A stretch of 64,000 nucleotides of DNA, taken from contig JAFXVX010000014.1 in the NCBI GenBank assembly GCA_017534745.1, positions 186,001-250,000 of the forward strand, read 5' to 3'. Source of the stretch: Bacteroidales bacterium. Its GTDB lineage: Bacteria; Bacteroidota; Bacteroidia; Bacteroidales; UBA932. The notes under the pieces are model-generated. The model was not told the origin of the DNA and ran no database searches. It was given only the letters and a program-made list of their open reading frames with translations. This document shows, piece after piece, positions 51,807-60,689 of this stretch. How positions within the stretch are numbered: the first letter of the stretch is position 1; each line of letters opens with the position of its first letter. Position numbers and translations under genes: made by a program.

Positions 51807-52484
51807 TTATTTGACTTTTCCATACCTTCTGTCCCTGTGGGAAAATTCGCTGATGGCCGCACGGAACTCCGGCTTCCTGAAATCGGGCCACAGGACGGGG
51901 GTGAAATAAAACTCAGTGTAAGCGCACTGCCAGAGGAGGAAATTGCTGATCCTCTGCTCCCCGGAGGTCCGGATGAGAAGATCAGGCTCGGGAATCCCGG
52001 CGGTCACGAGGTATTTTTCAAAATCGGCTGCGGAGGCTCCGGCGGGGTCGCTTTCGTCGGCGGCGAAGCGCTTTGCCGCCTGGAGGATGTCCCAGCGGCC
52101 GCTGTAGCTGAGGAAAATGTTGAGCTGGAGCCCCTTGCAGGCGGCTGTCACTTCCTCAAGGGTCGAAATCGCGGCGCGGAGGATGCCGGGGACCTTCTCC
52201 AGGTCTCCGAGCACGCGGAAGCGCACGTCGTGGGACAGGAGGTTCTCGGTCTCTTCCTGTATGGATTTCATCATGAGCTTCATGAGAGTGCCCACTTCGT
52301 CGGCGGGACGGCCCCAGTTCTCCTCCGAAAAGGCGAAAAGGGACAACTGGTCGATTTTATCCTCGACGGCCGCCTCAATGCAGGCGCGGACGCTTTCGGC
52401 GCCTTCCCTGTGGCCCTCAACCCTCTCGAGACCCCTCTCCCTGGCCCATCGGCCGTTACCGTCCATTATAATGGCTACGTGCAT
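51807..52484 (-). CDS. uppS: Isoprenyl transferase (undecaprenyl diphosphate synthase)
   Basis: 225 residues from the ATG at 52484. An upstream in-frame ATG at 52520 would overlap nadK by 29 bp; the shorter start keeps a 7-bp gap and a GGAG motif 14 bases upstream. Condenses isopentenyl diphosphate units to the C55 carrier for cell-wall sugars. Motifs: HVAIIMDGNGRWA, SLFAFSEENWGRP, LNIFLSYSGRWD, PDLLIRTSGEQRISNFLLWQ. It depends on the MEP pathway whose dxr is at 15424. Confidence 0.94.
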   Translation of the reverse strand: MHVAIIMDGNGRWARERGLERVEGHREGAESVRACIEAAVEDKIDQLSLFAFSEENWGRPADEVGTLMKLMMKSIQEETENLLSHDVRFRVLGDLEKVPGILRAAISTLEEVTAACKGLQLNIFLSYSGRWDILQAAKRFAADESDPAGASAADFEKYLVTAGIPEPDLLIRTSGEQRISNFLLWQCAYTEFYFTPVLWPDFRKPEFRAAISEFSHRDRRYGKVK

Positions 52485-52491
52485 AGTCTTT

Positions 52492-53313
52492 TTATTTCTC
52501 CTGCCCGGAATTTCTAACATCTCCGCCCCAGTAGAGCTTACTTGTCAAAGCCTTGACGAAACTCGATCCTCCGAGCCGGACCCGTTTAAGCGAAAACTGT
52601 GCCAGCGAGACGGTGAATTCTCCTCCGGAGGGGACGGCCGCGCTGCGGTTGTCCGCGGACAGCATTATTTCGCCGTCGCGCGAGATTGTGCTGATGCTGA
52701 CGAGCGCACTGTCGGGGACGATCAGTGGCCGGACATTCATGTTGTGAGGGGCGATTGGCGCTATGATCAAAACCTTTGTGTCGGGGGTGCAGATGGGGCC
52801 TCCGACGGAAAGGGAATAGGCCGTGGAGCCCGAACTGGTCGCGACGAGGAGCCCGTCGGCCCAGTAGGTCGGGAGGGCGACTCCGTCCACTGCCACATTG
52901 ATACCGAGCATCGCCGCACCCCTGCGGTGGACCGCCACCTCGTTGAGGACGAAGGGATACATGTCGCCGGGCACGTCGGCGCCGGCGAGACGGAGAATCT
53001 CCCTCTCCTCGACCGCCCAGTTGCCGTCGGCAAGGGCGGAGAGTACGTCTTCAGGCGAATTCTCGGACAGGAAACCGAGGCGGCCGAAGTTGACCCCGAG
53101 CAGCGGAATGCCGCTTTCACCCGCCCGCCTGGCGGCTGAAAGGAAGGTCCCGTCGCCGCCGACGGAGAGGATCATGTCGGTCCCGGGGAGGACGCAGTCA
53201 TCGGTCGAGATATGGTAAATCCCGTTCCCAGAGGCGATAAGGGCCTTTTCGAAGGTGACGAACCGCTCCTGCGAAGCGACCGATGAATCTTTGGTGTATA
53301 TGGCGAGTTTCAT
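52492..53313 (-). CDS. nadK: NAD kinase
   Basis: 273 residues. Phosphorylates NAD to NADP. The GGDGT motif is at residues 52-56, followed by GVNFGRLGFLSE, and VLNEVAVHRRG and DGLLVATSSGSTAYSLSVGGP. It is the first gene of an eight-gene leftward operon and diverges from pdxJ across a 78-bp promoter region. Confidence 0.95.
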   Translation of the reverse strand: MKLAIYTKDSSVASQERFVTFEKALIASGNGIYHISTDDCVLPGTDMILSVGGDGTFLSAARRAGESGIPLLGVNFGRLGFLSENSPEDVLSALADGNWAVEEREILRLAGADVPGDMYPFVLNEVAVHRRGAAMLGINVAVDGVALPTYWADGLLVATSSGSTAYSLSVGGPICTPDTKVLIIAPIAPHNMNVRPLIVPDSALVSISTISRDGEIMLSADNRSAAVPSGGEFTVSLAQFSLKRVRLGGSSFVKALTSKLYWGGDVRNSGQEK

Positions 53314-53334
53314 ATATGTGTCTCAAAAGAGTGC

Positions 53335-53365
53335 CAAATTTAACCTTTATTTGTTAAGTTTGCAA
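53335..53365 (-). promoter_or_regulatory. Promoter for the nadK-recN operon
   Basis: On the minus strand: TTG (53363-53365) - 20 bp - TAAATTTG (53335-53342), 21 bases before the nadK ATG. It overlaps the divergent pdxJ element, so the two promoters may compete. Confidence 0.65.
53355..53362 (+). promoter_or_regulatory. -7 element TAAGTTTG for pdxJ
   Basis: Exact TAnnTTTG 29 bases before the pdxJ ATG; lies within the spacer of the opposing nadK promoter. Confidence 0.55.
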
Positions 53366-53391
53366 GTTGAATATATTTACAGGGTAAGAAA

Positions 53392-54105
53392 ATGACACGT
53401 CTTAGCGTCAACATCAACAAGATTGCAACCATCCGCAACGCCCGGGGAGGCTCTGTCCCGGACGTCTGCAAGGCCGCTCTCGCCATCGAGAGCTTCGGCG
53501 CGGAGGGCATAACCGTCCACCCGAGGCCCGATGAGCGCCACATCCGCTATTCGGATGTCCGTCAGATCAGGCCTCTCCTCAAAACGGAGTTCAACATCGA
53601 GGGGAACCCCATTCCTTCGTTCCGAGACCTCGTCCTGGAGGTCGTCCCCGACCAGGTGACCCTGGTCCCCGACGGTCCGGACGTGCTTACCTCGAACGCC
53701 GGATGGGACACCGTCCGGAACCGCGGATTCCTTAGTGAAATCTGTGCGGAGTTCTCCTCCAAAGGCATCCGGACATCGATATTTATCGATCCGGATCCGG
53801 CGATGGCGGAAGGCGCCGCCCTCTGCGGGGCGGACCGAGTCGAACTTTACACCGCAGGCTATGCGGAGCGCTATCCATTTCCGGAAGCCATCGCCCCGTA
53901 CCTCGAGACGGCTCTCGAAGCCAGGCGCTGCGGCCTCGGCCTCAACGCCGGCCACGACCTTTCGCTCCAGAACCTCAACTTTTTCATCCGCACCATCCCG
54001 TGGACCGATGAGGTTTCCATCGGCCACGCCCTTATTTCGGATGCCCTTTATATGGGCCTGGAAAAGACTATAGCGGCTTATTTGTATGAAATACGGAAAA
54101 TTTGA
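53392..54105 (+). CDS. pdxJ: Pyridoxine 5'-phosphate synthase
   Basis: 237 residues. Condenses 1-deoxyxylulose 5-phosphate with aminoacetone phosphate, the closing step of vitamin B6 synthesis. Family motifs: [60 protein letters not shown] and [17 protein letters not shown]. Confidence 0.96.
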   Translation: MTRLSVNINKIATIRNARGGSVPDVCKAALAIESFGAEGITVHPRPDERHIRYSDVRQIRPLLKTEFNIEGNPIPSFRDLVLEVVPDQVTLVPDGPDVLTSNAGWDTVRNRGFLSEICAEFSSKGIRTSIFIDPDPAMAEGAALCGADRVELYTAGYAERYPFPEAIAPYLETALEARRCGLGLNAGHDLSLQNLNFFIRTIPWTDEVSIGHALISDALYMGLEKTIAAYLYEIRKI

Positions 54106-54114
54106 TTAAATTTG
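54081..54114 (+). promoter_or_regulatory. Promoter upstream of the second OmpH-like gene
   Basis: TTTG (54081-54084) - 22 bp - TAAATTTG (54107-54114), overlapping the end of pdxJ and 54 bases before the ATG at 54169. Confidence 0.55.
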
Positions 54115-54168
54115 CATTTCGGCCCCACTAGCGGGTCCCTGACAGTTAATAACAAAACACAAAAATAA

Positions 54169-54816
54169 ATGAAACAGACACCTCTTATTCTCAGCATCAT
54201 CGCGCTTGTAGCGAGTGTGGTTTTCGGCGTTCTTTCCCTGACCTCCAACGGAGGCGGCAAAAAAGTTTCCCCTGCAGCAAAGGGAGATTCGACAGCGGTA
54301 GCCGGCAGCATCGTCTATTTCAACATCGACGAGATTATGGACGGCTATGACATGGCCAACGACCTCCGTTCCGTCGTGGAGAACAAGATCCAGGGTATCC
54401 AGGCCGAGATCGACCGCCGTGGCAACAAGCTCCAGAAAGACGTCAACACATTCCAGGACAAGCTCAGCAAGAACCTCCTCCTCCCGTCGGTGGCCGAGTC
54501 GCAGCAGCGGAAGCTTCAGCAGCAGCAGGCCGACTACCAGAATTTCGTTCTCAAAAAGCAGAACGAAATGGCTGAGGAGCAGACCGTTATGATGAATCAG
54601 ATACTCGACGCCATCAAGACCTACGTCGATGAGTACAACATCGACAGGCAGTACTCGATGATCCTCGCGACCCAGGGCGCGGTCCTTCCCGCCCCCGTGG
54701 TGGTCGGCGACGATGTGCTCGACATCACCGACGAGATCCTCCAGGGCCTCAACGACGAGTACGTCAAGTCAAAGGACAAGGGCGAGGTTGCCGAGGAGCC
54801 TGCAGAGGAAGAATAG
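54169..54816 (+). CDS. OmpH/Skp-family protein with membrane anchor
   Basis: 215 residues. A hydrophobic N-terminal helix (about 5-25, LILSIIALVASVVFGVLSL) looks like an uncleaved anchor or signal. IVYFNIDEIMDGYDMANDL matches the start of OmpH domains, followed by a coiled coil (about 70-145) and a beta end (YSMILATQGAVLPAPVVVGDDVLDITDEILQ, given here in part by its key residues Y162-D180). The tail is acidic (EVAEEPAEEE). A paralogue of skp at 48596; probably handles envelope proteins. Confidence 0.85.
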   Translation: MKQTPLILSIIALVASVVFGVLSLTSNGGGKKVSPAAKGDSTAVAGSIVYFNIDEIMDGYDMANDLRSVVENKIQGIQAEIDRRGNKLQKDVNTFQDKLSKNLLLPSVAESQQRKLQQQQADYQNFVLKKQNEMAEEQTVMMNQILDAIKTYVDEYNIDRQYSMILATQGAVLPAPVVVGDDVLDITDEILQGLNDEYVKSKDKGEVAEEPAEEE

Positions 54817-54825
54817 CCGGCAGCC

Positions 54826-55944
54826 GTGAGGATCGCGATACTGTCGAGTTTTTACCCCTTGAGGGGTGGTATTGCCCAGTTCAGCGCAGCTATGCTCGAG
54901 GAGCTGGGCAAGTCCCATACTGTCAAGGCGTTTACCTATTCCCGCCAGTATCCCTCCCTCCTTTTCCCGGGCAAGACACAGTATGTCGGGCCGGATGACG
55001 AGGCGGTCAAAGTGGACGCCGAGCCGGTGGTTGACACCGTCAACCCCTTCTCATGGAGAAAGGCCGCCCGCAAGATCAGGGCATGGAAGCCGGACGTGGT
55101 CATCCTCCGCTATTGGATGTCCTGGTTCGCCCCGGCCCTCGGGGTCATTGCCCGTCACTGCGGATGCCCCAAGGTCATCGCGCTGATCGACAACGCCCTT
55201 CCCCACGAGCGTCACTTTTTCGACAGGCCCCTTGCAAAGTGGTTCTTTGAGGCCTGCAACGGCTTCATAACCATGTCCCCGAGCGTCTCTGCAGAGCTTC
55301 AGGACATGGTCCCCGACGGCAGGTTCGACGAGATTCCTCACCCGCTTTACACCCATTTCGGCAGTAAGATTCCGAAAGAGGAGGCTGAGGACCGGCTGGG
55401 CCTTTCCCACGGCCCCCGCAATCTGCTGTTCTTCGGGCTCATCCGTGATTACAAGGGTCTGGACGTCCTTCTGGAGGCGTTCCGCGGCCTCGATGAGCGC
55501 TACCGCCTCATCATCGCCGGCGAGCCTTACGGCAGTTTCGACAAGTACGAGGCAATCATCAGGACGCTCCCGGGCAAGGACCGCATAGTCCTCCACACCG
55601 ACTACATCAAGGATTCCGACGTCAAGAAGTTTTTCTCAGCCGCGGACCTTGTGGTGCTTCCCTACAAAAGCGCCACCCAGAGCGGCATAGCCGCCATTTC
55701 CTACCATTTCGACATTCCCCTCGTGACGACTCTCACCGGCAGCATCGGCTGCGCCGTGCAGGAGGCGGGCACGGGGATTGCAGTTCCCCCCGGCGATCCC
55801 GCCGCGGTGGCGGGCGCGATAGAGCGATATTTCAACGAAGAAGGGGTTGCGGACTCCTGCAGGGCTGCGATTGCGGCTGAAAAGGAGCGCCTGTCCTGGA
55901 AAAACTTCTGCAATGCCCTTGTTGATTTCGCCGAAAGCATTTGA
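54826..55944 (+). CDS. GT4-family glycosyltransferase
   Basis: 372 residues with a GTG start (GTGAGGATCGCG) 9 bp after the OmpH-like gene. MRIAILSSFYPLRGGIAQFSAA is a typical GT4 N-terminus. The C-terminal half has LLFFGLIRDYKGLDVLLEAF, YRLIIAGEPYGS, and the nucleotide-sugar loop LPYKSATQSGIAAISYHFDIP. No signal peptide. Acceptor and sugar unknown; it may build a cell-surface glycan. Adjacent to the LysM gene by 4 bp. Confidence 0.88.
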   Translation: MRIAILSSFYPLRGGIAQFSAAMLEELGKSHTVKAFTYSRQYPSLLFPGKTQYVGPDDEAVKVDAEPVVDTVNPFSWRKAARKIRAWKPDVVILRYWMSWFAPALGVIARHCGCPKVIALIDNALPHERHFFDRPLAKWFFEACNGFITMSPSVSAELQDMVPDGRFDEIPHPLYTHFGSKIPKEEAEDRLGLSHGPRNLLFFGLIRDYKGLDVLLEAFRGLDERYRLIIAGEPYGSFDKYEAIIRTLPGKDRIVLHTDYIKDSDVKKFFSAADLVVLPYKSATQSGIAAISYHFDIPLVTTLTGSIGCAVQEAGTGIAVPPGDPAAVAGAIERYFNEEGVADSCRAAIAAEKERLSWKNFCNALVDFAESI

Positions 55945-55948
55945 TATT

Positions 55949-57619
55949 ATGGAAAGAAGACTTATTACCGCCGTGGCCGCGCTGCTGCTCCTTCTCCCCG
56001 GAGCCGTCTTTGCGCAGGCATACGTCCCGACCCCGGTGACGGTCTCGACCGAAAAGGTCAAGATGAACGGGAGCCTCTACTATTCCCACGTCGTCCTCGA
56101 GCGCCAGACTCTCTGGTCGATTGCAAAGGCTTACGGCGTGTCCGTTAACGACATCGTCGGAGCCAACGCCGGCCTCTCCGCCGACGGCACCGGTCTTCAG
56201 AAAAACGCCATAATCCTTATTCCGGTCAGGGGGGAAGGGGAGCCCGCCGTCGTGGAGCAGGCCCCTCCGGAAGAGCAGGATGTCAAACTTCCTGCCTACA
56301 GGGAGCACATAGTAAAATGGTATGAGGATCTCGACGACATAGCTGCCCTCTACGGTGTAAGTGCAAAGGAGATAATGGATTACAACGGTATGAGCTCCAA
56401 GAAGGTCGAGCGGCGCCAGGTACTGAAGATCCCCGTAAAGGGATCCGAGGCCCCCGTTTCGGACGTCGCTGAGCATGCCGCCCCCGTCGTTGAACCCGAT
56501 CCGGTGGTGGTTGAGACTCCGGCCATCCAGGAGGACACCGTAAGGACTGAGGCTCCCGATTTTCTTCCGGCCGACTACTCCGGCAAATCAACAGTCACTT
56601 TCTCGCTTCTTCTTCCCTTCAACGCGGCTTCGCGTTCGAGGGGCATGAATATGGATTTCTACGCGGGCGCGCTTCTGGCCGTCAAGGACCTTGAGGCAGC
56701 CGGCATTTCCACCGTCGTCAATGTCTATGACATCGCGGGGGACGTCTATCCGGATAGCTATCAGCTTCAGGGACAGGATTTTATCCTTGGTCCCGTGAAG
56801 AACTCCGAGCTGGAGAAGGTGATAGGTCTCACTGATGGCGCCGTGACGGTGATTTCGCCGCTCGAGCCGAAAGCCGATTCGCTCCTTGCGGTCCACTCCA
56901 ATTTCATCCAGGCCCGCACTCCACAGATCGACCAGTATGCCGACATCGCGGCCTGGATCGCTTCTGAGTATTCACCTTCGGACAAGGTCATCCTCCTGAC
57001 CGAAAAGGCCCCGAAGCACAATATCGCCGAAGAGCTTGCCGCCGCGCTTGACGAGGCAGGAGTGCCCTACACCAGGGTCGCCCACTCGATGATCGAGGGG
57101 CGCAGCGTCCCCGCAACTGTGACCCAGCACATCACCAAGTCCTCCCTCGGCAGGATCATCATCGCTTCCGAGCGCGAGGCTTTCGTCGCCGACGTCATCA
57201 GGACCCTCGGCATCCTCTCCGGCAAGGGGTATCCCGTCACAGCCTACGCCCTTTCCAAGGTCCGTTCCTTCGACACAGTGGACCTCGAGTCCCTCCACAA
57301 GGCGGAGACCCACGTCTCGTCATCTTCCTACATTGATTATTCCTCGAAGGATGTGGCGAAGTTCGTGAAGGCCTTCAGGGCCCTCTACAAGGGCGAGCCC
57401 AGCCGATTCGCTTTCCAGGGCTACGACGCCACGATGTATTTCGTCTCGATGTGCGCCCGCTACGGCGACAGATGGAAGGAGTACCTCCCGAGCGCAGAAA
57501 AAGTCAAACTGCTCCAGTCGGATTTCCTCATGGAGCAGTGTGAAAACGGTTCCCTTGTCAACTCGGCTGTCCGCCGCAGTATCTACAAGAGCGACCTCAC
57601 TACGGTCGCGGCTGAATAA
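55949..57619 (+). CDS. LysM protein with periplasmic-binding-like domain
   Basis: 556 residues from the ATG at 55949, which opens a signal peptide (MERRLITAVAALLLLLPGAVFAQ); an in-frame ATG at 55847 would overlap the GT4 gene. Two LysM modules (about 45-95: QTLWSIAKAYGVSVNDIVGAN; about 118-165: DLDDIAALYGVSAKEIMDYN) should bind peptidoglycan. From about 205 a type-1 periplasmic-binding-protein fold follows (TVTFSLLLPFNAASRSRGMNMDFYAGALLA in outline, then DFILGPVKNSELEKVI). No transporter genes are near, so it may be a cell-wall sensor or scaffold. Confidence 0.88.
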   Translation: MERRLITAVAALLLLLPGAVFAQAYVPTPVTVSTEKVKMNGSLYYSHVVLERQTLWSIAKAYGVSVNDIVGANAGLSADGTGLQKNAIILIPVRGEGEPAVVEQAPPEEQDVKLPAYREHIVKWYEDLDDIAALYGVSAKEIMDYNGMSSKKVERRQVLKIPVKGSEAPVSDVAEHAAPVVEPDPVVVETPAIQEDTVRTEAPDFLPADYSGKSTVTFSLLLPFNAASRSRGMNMDFYAGALLAVKDLEAAGISTVVNVYDIAGDVYPDSYQLQGQDFILGPVKNSELEKVIGLTDGAVTVISPLEPKADSLLAVHSNFIQARTPQIDQYADIAAWIASEYSPSDKVILLTEKAPKHNIAEELAAALDEAGVPYTRVAHSMIEGRSVPATVTQHITKSSLGRIIIASEREAFVADVIRTLGILSGKGYPVTAYALSKVRSFDTVDLESLHKAETHVSSSSYIDYSSKDVAKFVKAFRALYKGEPSRFAFQGYDATMYFVSMCARYGDRWKEYLPSAEKVKLLQSDFLMEQCENGSLVNSAVRRSIYKSDLTTVAAE

Positions 57620-58324
57620 TTACCTCGTAAGAGTATTGGTGGCGTGGAAAAGCGCCGTCGGGTACGGATCCTCATCCGTGCCCTCGACGAGTGCGCGCCA
57701 GGTCACCTTGATAGGCATCGCGTCCTTCTCTTCCGGAAGGTCATCGCGTATAGGAAAACAGCAGTAGGCATAGCCATAGACCATCTCGTCGAGGCTGACT
57801 TCGCCGCCGGGGTATTCTCCGTTAGCGTTATGGAAGAGCCTGTAGTAGAGTGTGTCTTCCGGGAACGGCGCCGTCTCGGGGTCTTCGTCCCTCATCAGGT
57901 TGATGTAGTGCTTTGAGTCGTCGGTCTGAGTGAAGAAGAAGAGGGCCTGGAGGTTGAGATATCCTCCACCTATCCAGCCGGTGCCTATGCTGATCGGGTT
58001 GTCGCCGGCTTCACCTTCAGGCACTTCGCCGTAATTGACAGGGGCCTTGACAATGGGCTTCACGAAATCGACGAGGCGGATGTTATATTCGCCATCGGAG
58101 ACCTTCTTGAGCACGTCACAGACGATGAGCCACCTCTCCTGACCTTCCATCGAGCCTTCGCAGGTCTGCTCGGTGATGTGGTAAACCAGTCCGCCGTCGG
58201 TCGTAAATGTGCTTCCGTCTATATTGCCGAAAGAGACCACATTGGTCGCAATAATAGGGTCCTTGCTACAGGCCATTGCCATAATGGCCAATGCGGCCAG
58301 TGCCGCTGTTGCTATACGTTTCAT
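57620..58324 (-). CDS. NigD-like lipoprotein
   Basis: 234 residues from the ATG at 58324, chosen because it opens a lipoprotein signal (MKRIATAALAALAIMAMAC, Cys 19); the frame stays open to 58528 without a plausible signal. Beta-rich with FTTDGGLVYHITEQ near residue 40, which resembles the OB-like N-terminal domain of NigD proteins, and a C-terminal Ig-like half (IKVTWRALVEG). Assignment tentative; function unknown. Its stop codon directly abuts the stop codon of the convergent LysM gene. Confidence 0.7.
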   Translation of the reverse strand: MKRIATAALAALAIMAMACSKDPIIATNVVSFGNIDGSTFTTDGGLVYHITEQTCEGSMEGQERWLIVCDVLKKVSDGEYNIRLVDFVKPIVKAPVNYGEVPEGEAGDNPISIGTGWIGGGYLNLQALFFFTQTDDSKHYINLMRDEDPETAPFPEDTLYYRLFHNANGEYPGGEVSLDEMVYGYAYCCFPIRDDLPEEKDAMPIKVTWRALVEGTDEDPYPTALFHATNTLTR

Positions 58325-58343
58325 GGCCGCAAATCTATATGTA

Positions 58344-58377
58344 TTTTTGAAGAATTCAAAACAAATGGGTATATTTA
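58344..58377 (+). promoter_or_regulatory. Candidate promoter for the channel-symporter pair
   Basis: TTTTTG (58344-58349) - 20 bp - TATATTTA (58370-58377), one mismatch from TAnnTTTG, 23 bases before the ATG at 58401. Confidence 0.45.
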
Positions 58378-58400
58378 CGATTCGAAAAACCAAAGCAATT

Positions 58401-59126
58401 ATGTCACTTTTAACGAAATGTATCTTCGAACTTGTCGGGACGATGGTGATGATTCTTCTCGGCGACGGAGTGTGCGCAGCGTGTTCCCTTTCCAAATCAA
58501 AGAGCTTCGGCGCCGGATGGGTTGTCATAACCCTGGCGTGGGGCTTCGCCGTGATGGTCGGCGTGCTTATCGCCGGGCCCTACTCGGGCGCGCATCTTAA
58601 CCCTGCGGTGACCCTGGGCCTCGCCGTGGCGGGCGGTTTCCCCTGGGCGGAAGTTGCGCCGTACATGGCCGCCCAGATGATCGGCGGCTTCCTCGGCGGA
58701 CTTCTCGTCTATGTGTTCTGGAGAGACCATTTCAAAGCGACAGAGGGCGACGTCCTTGGCGTCTTCTGCACCATGCCTGCGATCGATCACAAGGCCCAGA
58801 ACTTTGTCTGCGAACTCATTGCGACCTGGGTGCTGGTATTCACGATCCTCTGCATCGGCGGGGCCGGCAATGCCTTCGTCATTGGCGGCGATCCGGCGCA
58901 GACGGGAGCTCTTGGCGCGTTCCCTGTTACGGCGCTCATTATGGCAATCGGTATGTCCCTCGGCGGCGCGACGGGCTATGCGCTCAATCCCGCCAGGGAC
59001 CTTTCTCCCCGCCTTGTCCACCAGATTATCTTCAGGCGCGACAGCGGCTGGGCCTACAGTTGGGTGCCGGTAGCCGGCCCTCTTGCCGGCGCGGCGCTCG
59101 CAGCGGCCTGCTTTATCCTGATATAG
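58401..59126 (+). CDS. MIP/aquaporin-family channel (GlpF-like)
   Basis: 241 residues from the ATG at 58401; the frame extends upstream to 58209, across the divergent gene's start, without a sensible signal. Six membrane helices and both NPA boxes: SGAHLNPAVTLG and GYALNPARDLSPR. The Asp after the second NPAR is typical of glycerol-conducting members rather than strict water channels. It could feed glpK at 40231, but its direct partner is the AGCS symporter 7 bp downstream. Confidence 0.92.
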   Translation: MSLLTKCIFELVGTMVMILLGDGVCAACSLSKSKSFGAGWVVITLAWGFAVMVGVLIAGPYSGAHLNPAVTLGLAVAGGFPWAEVAPYMAAQMIGGFLGGLLVYVFWRDHFKATEGDVLGVFCTMPAIDHKAQNFVCELIATWVLVFTILCIGGAGNAFVIGGDPAQTGALGAFPVTALIMAIGMSLGGATGYALNPARDLSPRLVHQIIFRRDSGWAYSWVPVAGPLAGAALAAACFILI

Positions 59127-59133
59127 GCTGCTG

Positions 59134-60573
59134 ATGTTCGCGAAGATAGTCCAGGCAGTCAACGACGTGGTGTGGAGCCCGCTTCTTGTGGGACTCCTTA
59201 TCTTCGCGGGCCTGTATTTCTCGGTGAGGACGCGCTTCGTGCAGGTGAGGCGGTTCGGACTGATGGTCCGTTCGCTGTTCTCCCGGAGGAAGGATAAGGG
59301 CGACAAGAAAGGGATTTCCTCCTTCGAGGCGTTCTGCGTGGCGCTTTCCGGACGCGTCGGGACGGGAAACATCGTCGGCGTCGCGACGGCAATCGCCCTC
59401 GGCGGGCCCGGCGCTGTCTTCTGGATGTGGATCATCGCCTTTTTCGGCGCCTCGACCGCTTTTGTCGAGTCAACCCTCGCGCAGATTTACAAGTTTCACC
59501 ACAAGACAGGCTTTCGTGGCGGCCCTGCGAGTTACATCGAGAAGGGCCTCGGCCAGAGGTGGATGGGTATCCTTTTCGCCGTTTTTACGATAGTGGGCTA
59601 CGGCCTTCTCCTTACGACGGTCCAGGCCAACGGCGTCGGCTCCGCGCTCGCCAATTCCTACGGGGTCAGCCCGTGGATTTCCGGGGCGGCCCTCGCCCTC
59701 GTTCTCGGCATAGTCATCATCGGCGGGGTCAAGAGCATAGCGCGTGTTGCGTCGCTGATAACTCCCTTTATGGCAGTCGGTTATATCATCATATCGCTGA
59801 TAATCATCTGTCTTCACATCGACCAGGTACCCGCCGTGTTCGCCTCGATAGTGACCGGAGCCTTCGGGATAAAGCCAGTCGCCGGAGGCATCCTCGGCTC
59901 GACCATCATGATGGGTGTCAAAAGGGGCATCTTCTCCAACGAGGCTGGGCAGGGCGGCGGCGCGATTGTCTCAGCCTCCGCCGAAGTACCTCACCCTGTG
60001 AAGCAGGGCCTCGCCCAGTCGTTCTCCGTCTATGTGGACACCCTTCTCGTCTGTACGGCGACGGCCCTCATGATCCTCTGCTCCGGGACCTACAATATCT
60101 TCGACGCAAAGACGGGGGAGGTCCTCGTGACCAATGCACCGGAGCTCGCCGACAACTACGTCGGCTACACCCAGGCAGCCGTAGATTCCGTCGTCAGCGG
60201 CTTCGGCGGGCAGTTTGTCAGTATTGCGCTGATATTCTTTGTGTTCACGACAGTGATGGCGTATTATTTTTACGCCGAGTCTAGCATAATGTATATCTTC
60301 CACTGCCACGGCAAGTGGGAGACGGTCCTCGTCTGGGTGTTCCGTTTCGCCATCCTCGGCGCCGCCGTTTTCGGCGCGGTCAAGGAGACCAACGTAATCT
60401 GGCAGTTAGGCGACATCGGCGTCGGCCTCCTCGCCTGGGTTAACGTGATCGCCCTTCTCATCCTCTGTCCGAAAGCAATAAGCGCTCTCCGTGACTACGA
60501 AAAGCGCTTGAAGGGCGGTGAGTCCGACCCTAAATTCACCCCTTCAGATCCCGACAATGAGGCCTGGCGCTGA
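59134..60573 (+). CDS. Alanine/glycine:cation symporter (AGCS family)
   Basis: 479 residues, polytopic (about 10-11 helices). Family motifs: SGRVGTGNIVGVATAIALGGPGA in outline (G86-G107), ESTLAQIYK, GGPASYIEKGLG, and KRGIFSNEAGQGGGAIVSA. Imports alanine or glycine with Na+ or H+ through the inner membrane. In an apparent two-gene operon with the MIP channel; the stop is followed by a strong inverted repeat. Confidence 0.93.
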   Translation: MFAKIVQAVNDVVWSPLLVGLLIFAGLYFSVRTRFVQVRRFGLMVRSLFSRRKDKGDKKGISSFEAFCVALSGRVGTGNIVGVATAIALGGPGAVFWMWIIAFFGASTAFVESTLAQIYKFHHKTGFRGGPASYIEKGLGQRWMGILFAVFTIVGYGLLLTTVQANGVGSALANSYGVSPWISGAALALVLGIVIIGGVKSIARVASLITPFMAVGYIIISLIIICLHIDQVPAVFASIVTGAFGIKPVAGGILGSTIMMGVKRGIFSNEAGQGGGAIVSASAEVPHPVKQGLAQSFSVYVDTLLVCTATALMILCSGTYNIFDAKTGEVLVTNAPELADNYVGYTQAAVDSVVSGFGGQFVSIALIFFVFTTVMAYYFYAESSIMYIFHCHGKWETVLVWVFRFAILGAAVFGAVKETNVIWQLGDIGVGLLAWVNVIALLILCPKAISALRDYEKRLKGGESDPKFTPSDPDNEAWR

Positions 60574-60608
60574 TGCGCCGTGGGGTGTGAGGTGTTGATG
60601 GACAGTAA

Positions 60609-60658
60609 ATTACCGGAAGTCTTTCTGTATGAAATCATACAGATTGATTTCCGGTAAT
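60609..60658. terminator. 50-nt nested inverted repeat between convergent genes
   Basis: Outer stem ATTACCGGAA (60609-60618) / TTCCGGTAAT (60649-60658); inner stem CTGTATG (60625-60631) / CATACAG (60636-60642) with a 4-nt loop; 6-nt internal loops between. It lies between convergent genes ending at 60573 and 60690, where a bidirectional terminator is expected, but it lacks a T tract on either side. Confidence 0.5.
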
Positions 60659-60689
60659 CAGCAGTGTGGCAGACAGTTATGCCCCACAC

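Noticed and set aside
52485..52520. Longer start for uppS
   Set aside because: Possible but less likely: it overlaps nadK by 29 bp, while the ATG at 52484 leaves a 7-bp gap and starts at the conserved HVAIIMDGNGRWA block.
58325..58528. N-terminal extension of the NigD-like lipoprotein
   Set aside because: It would overlap the divergent channel gene's promoter and start, and would bury the lipoprotein signal.
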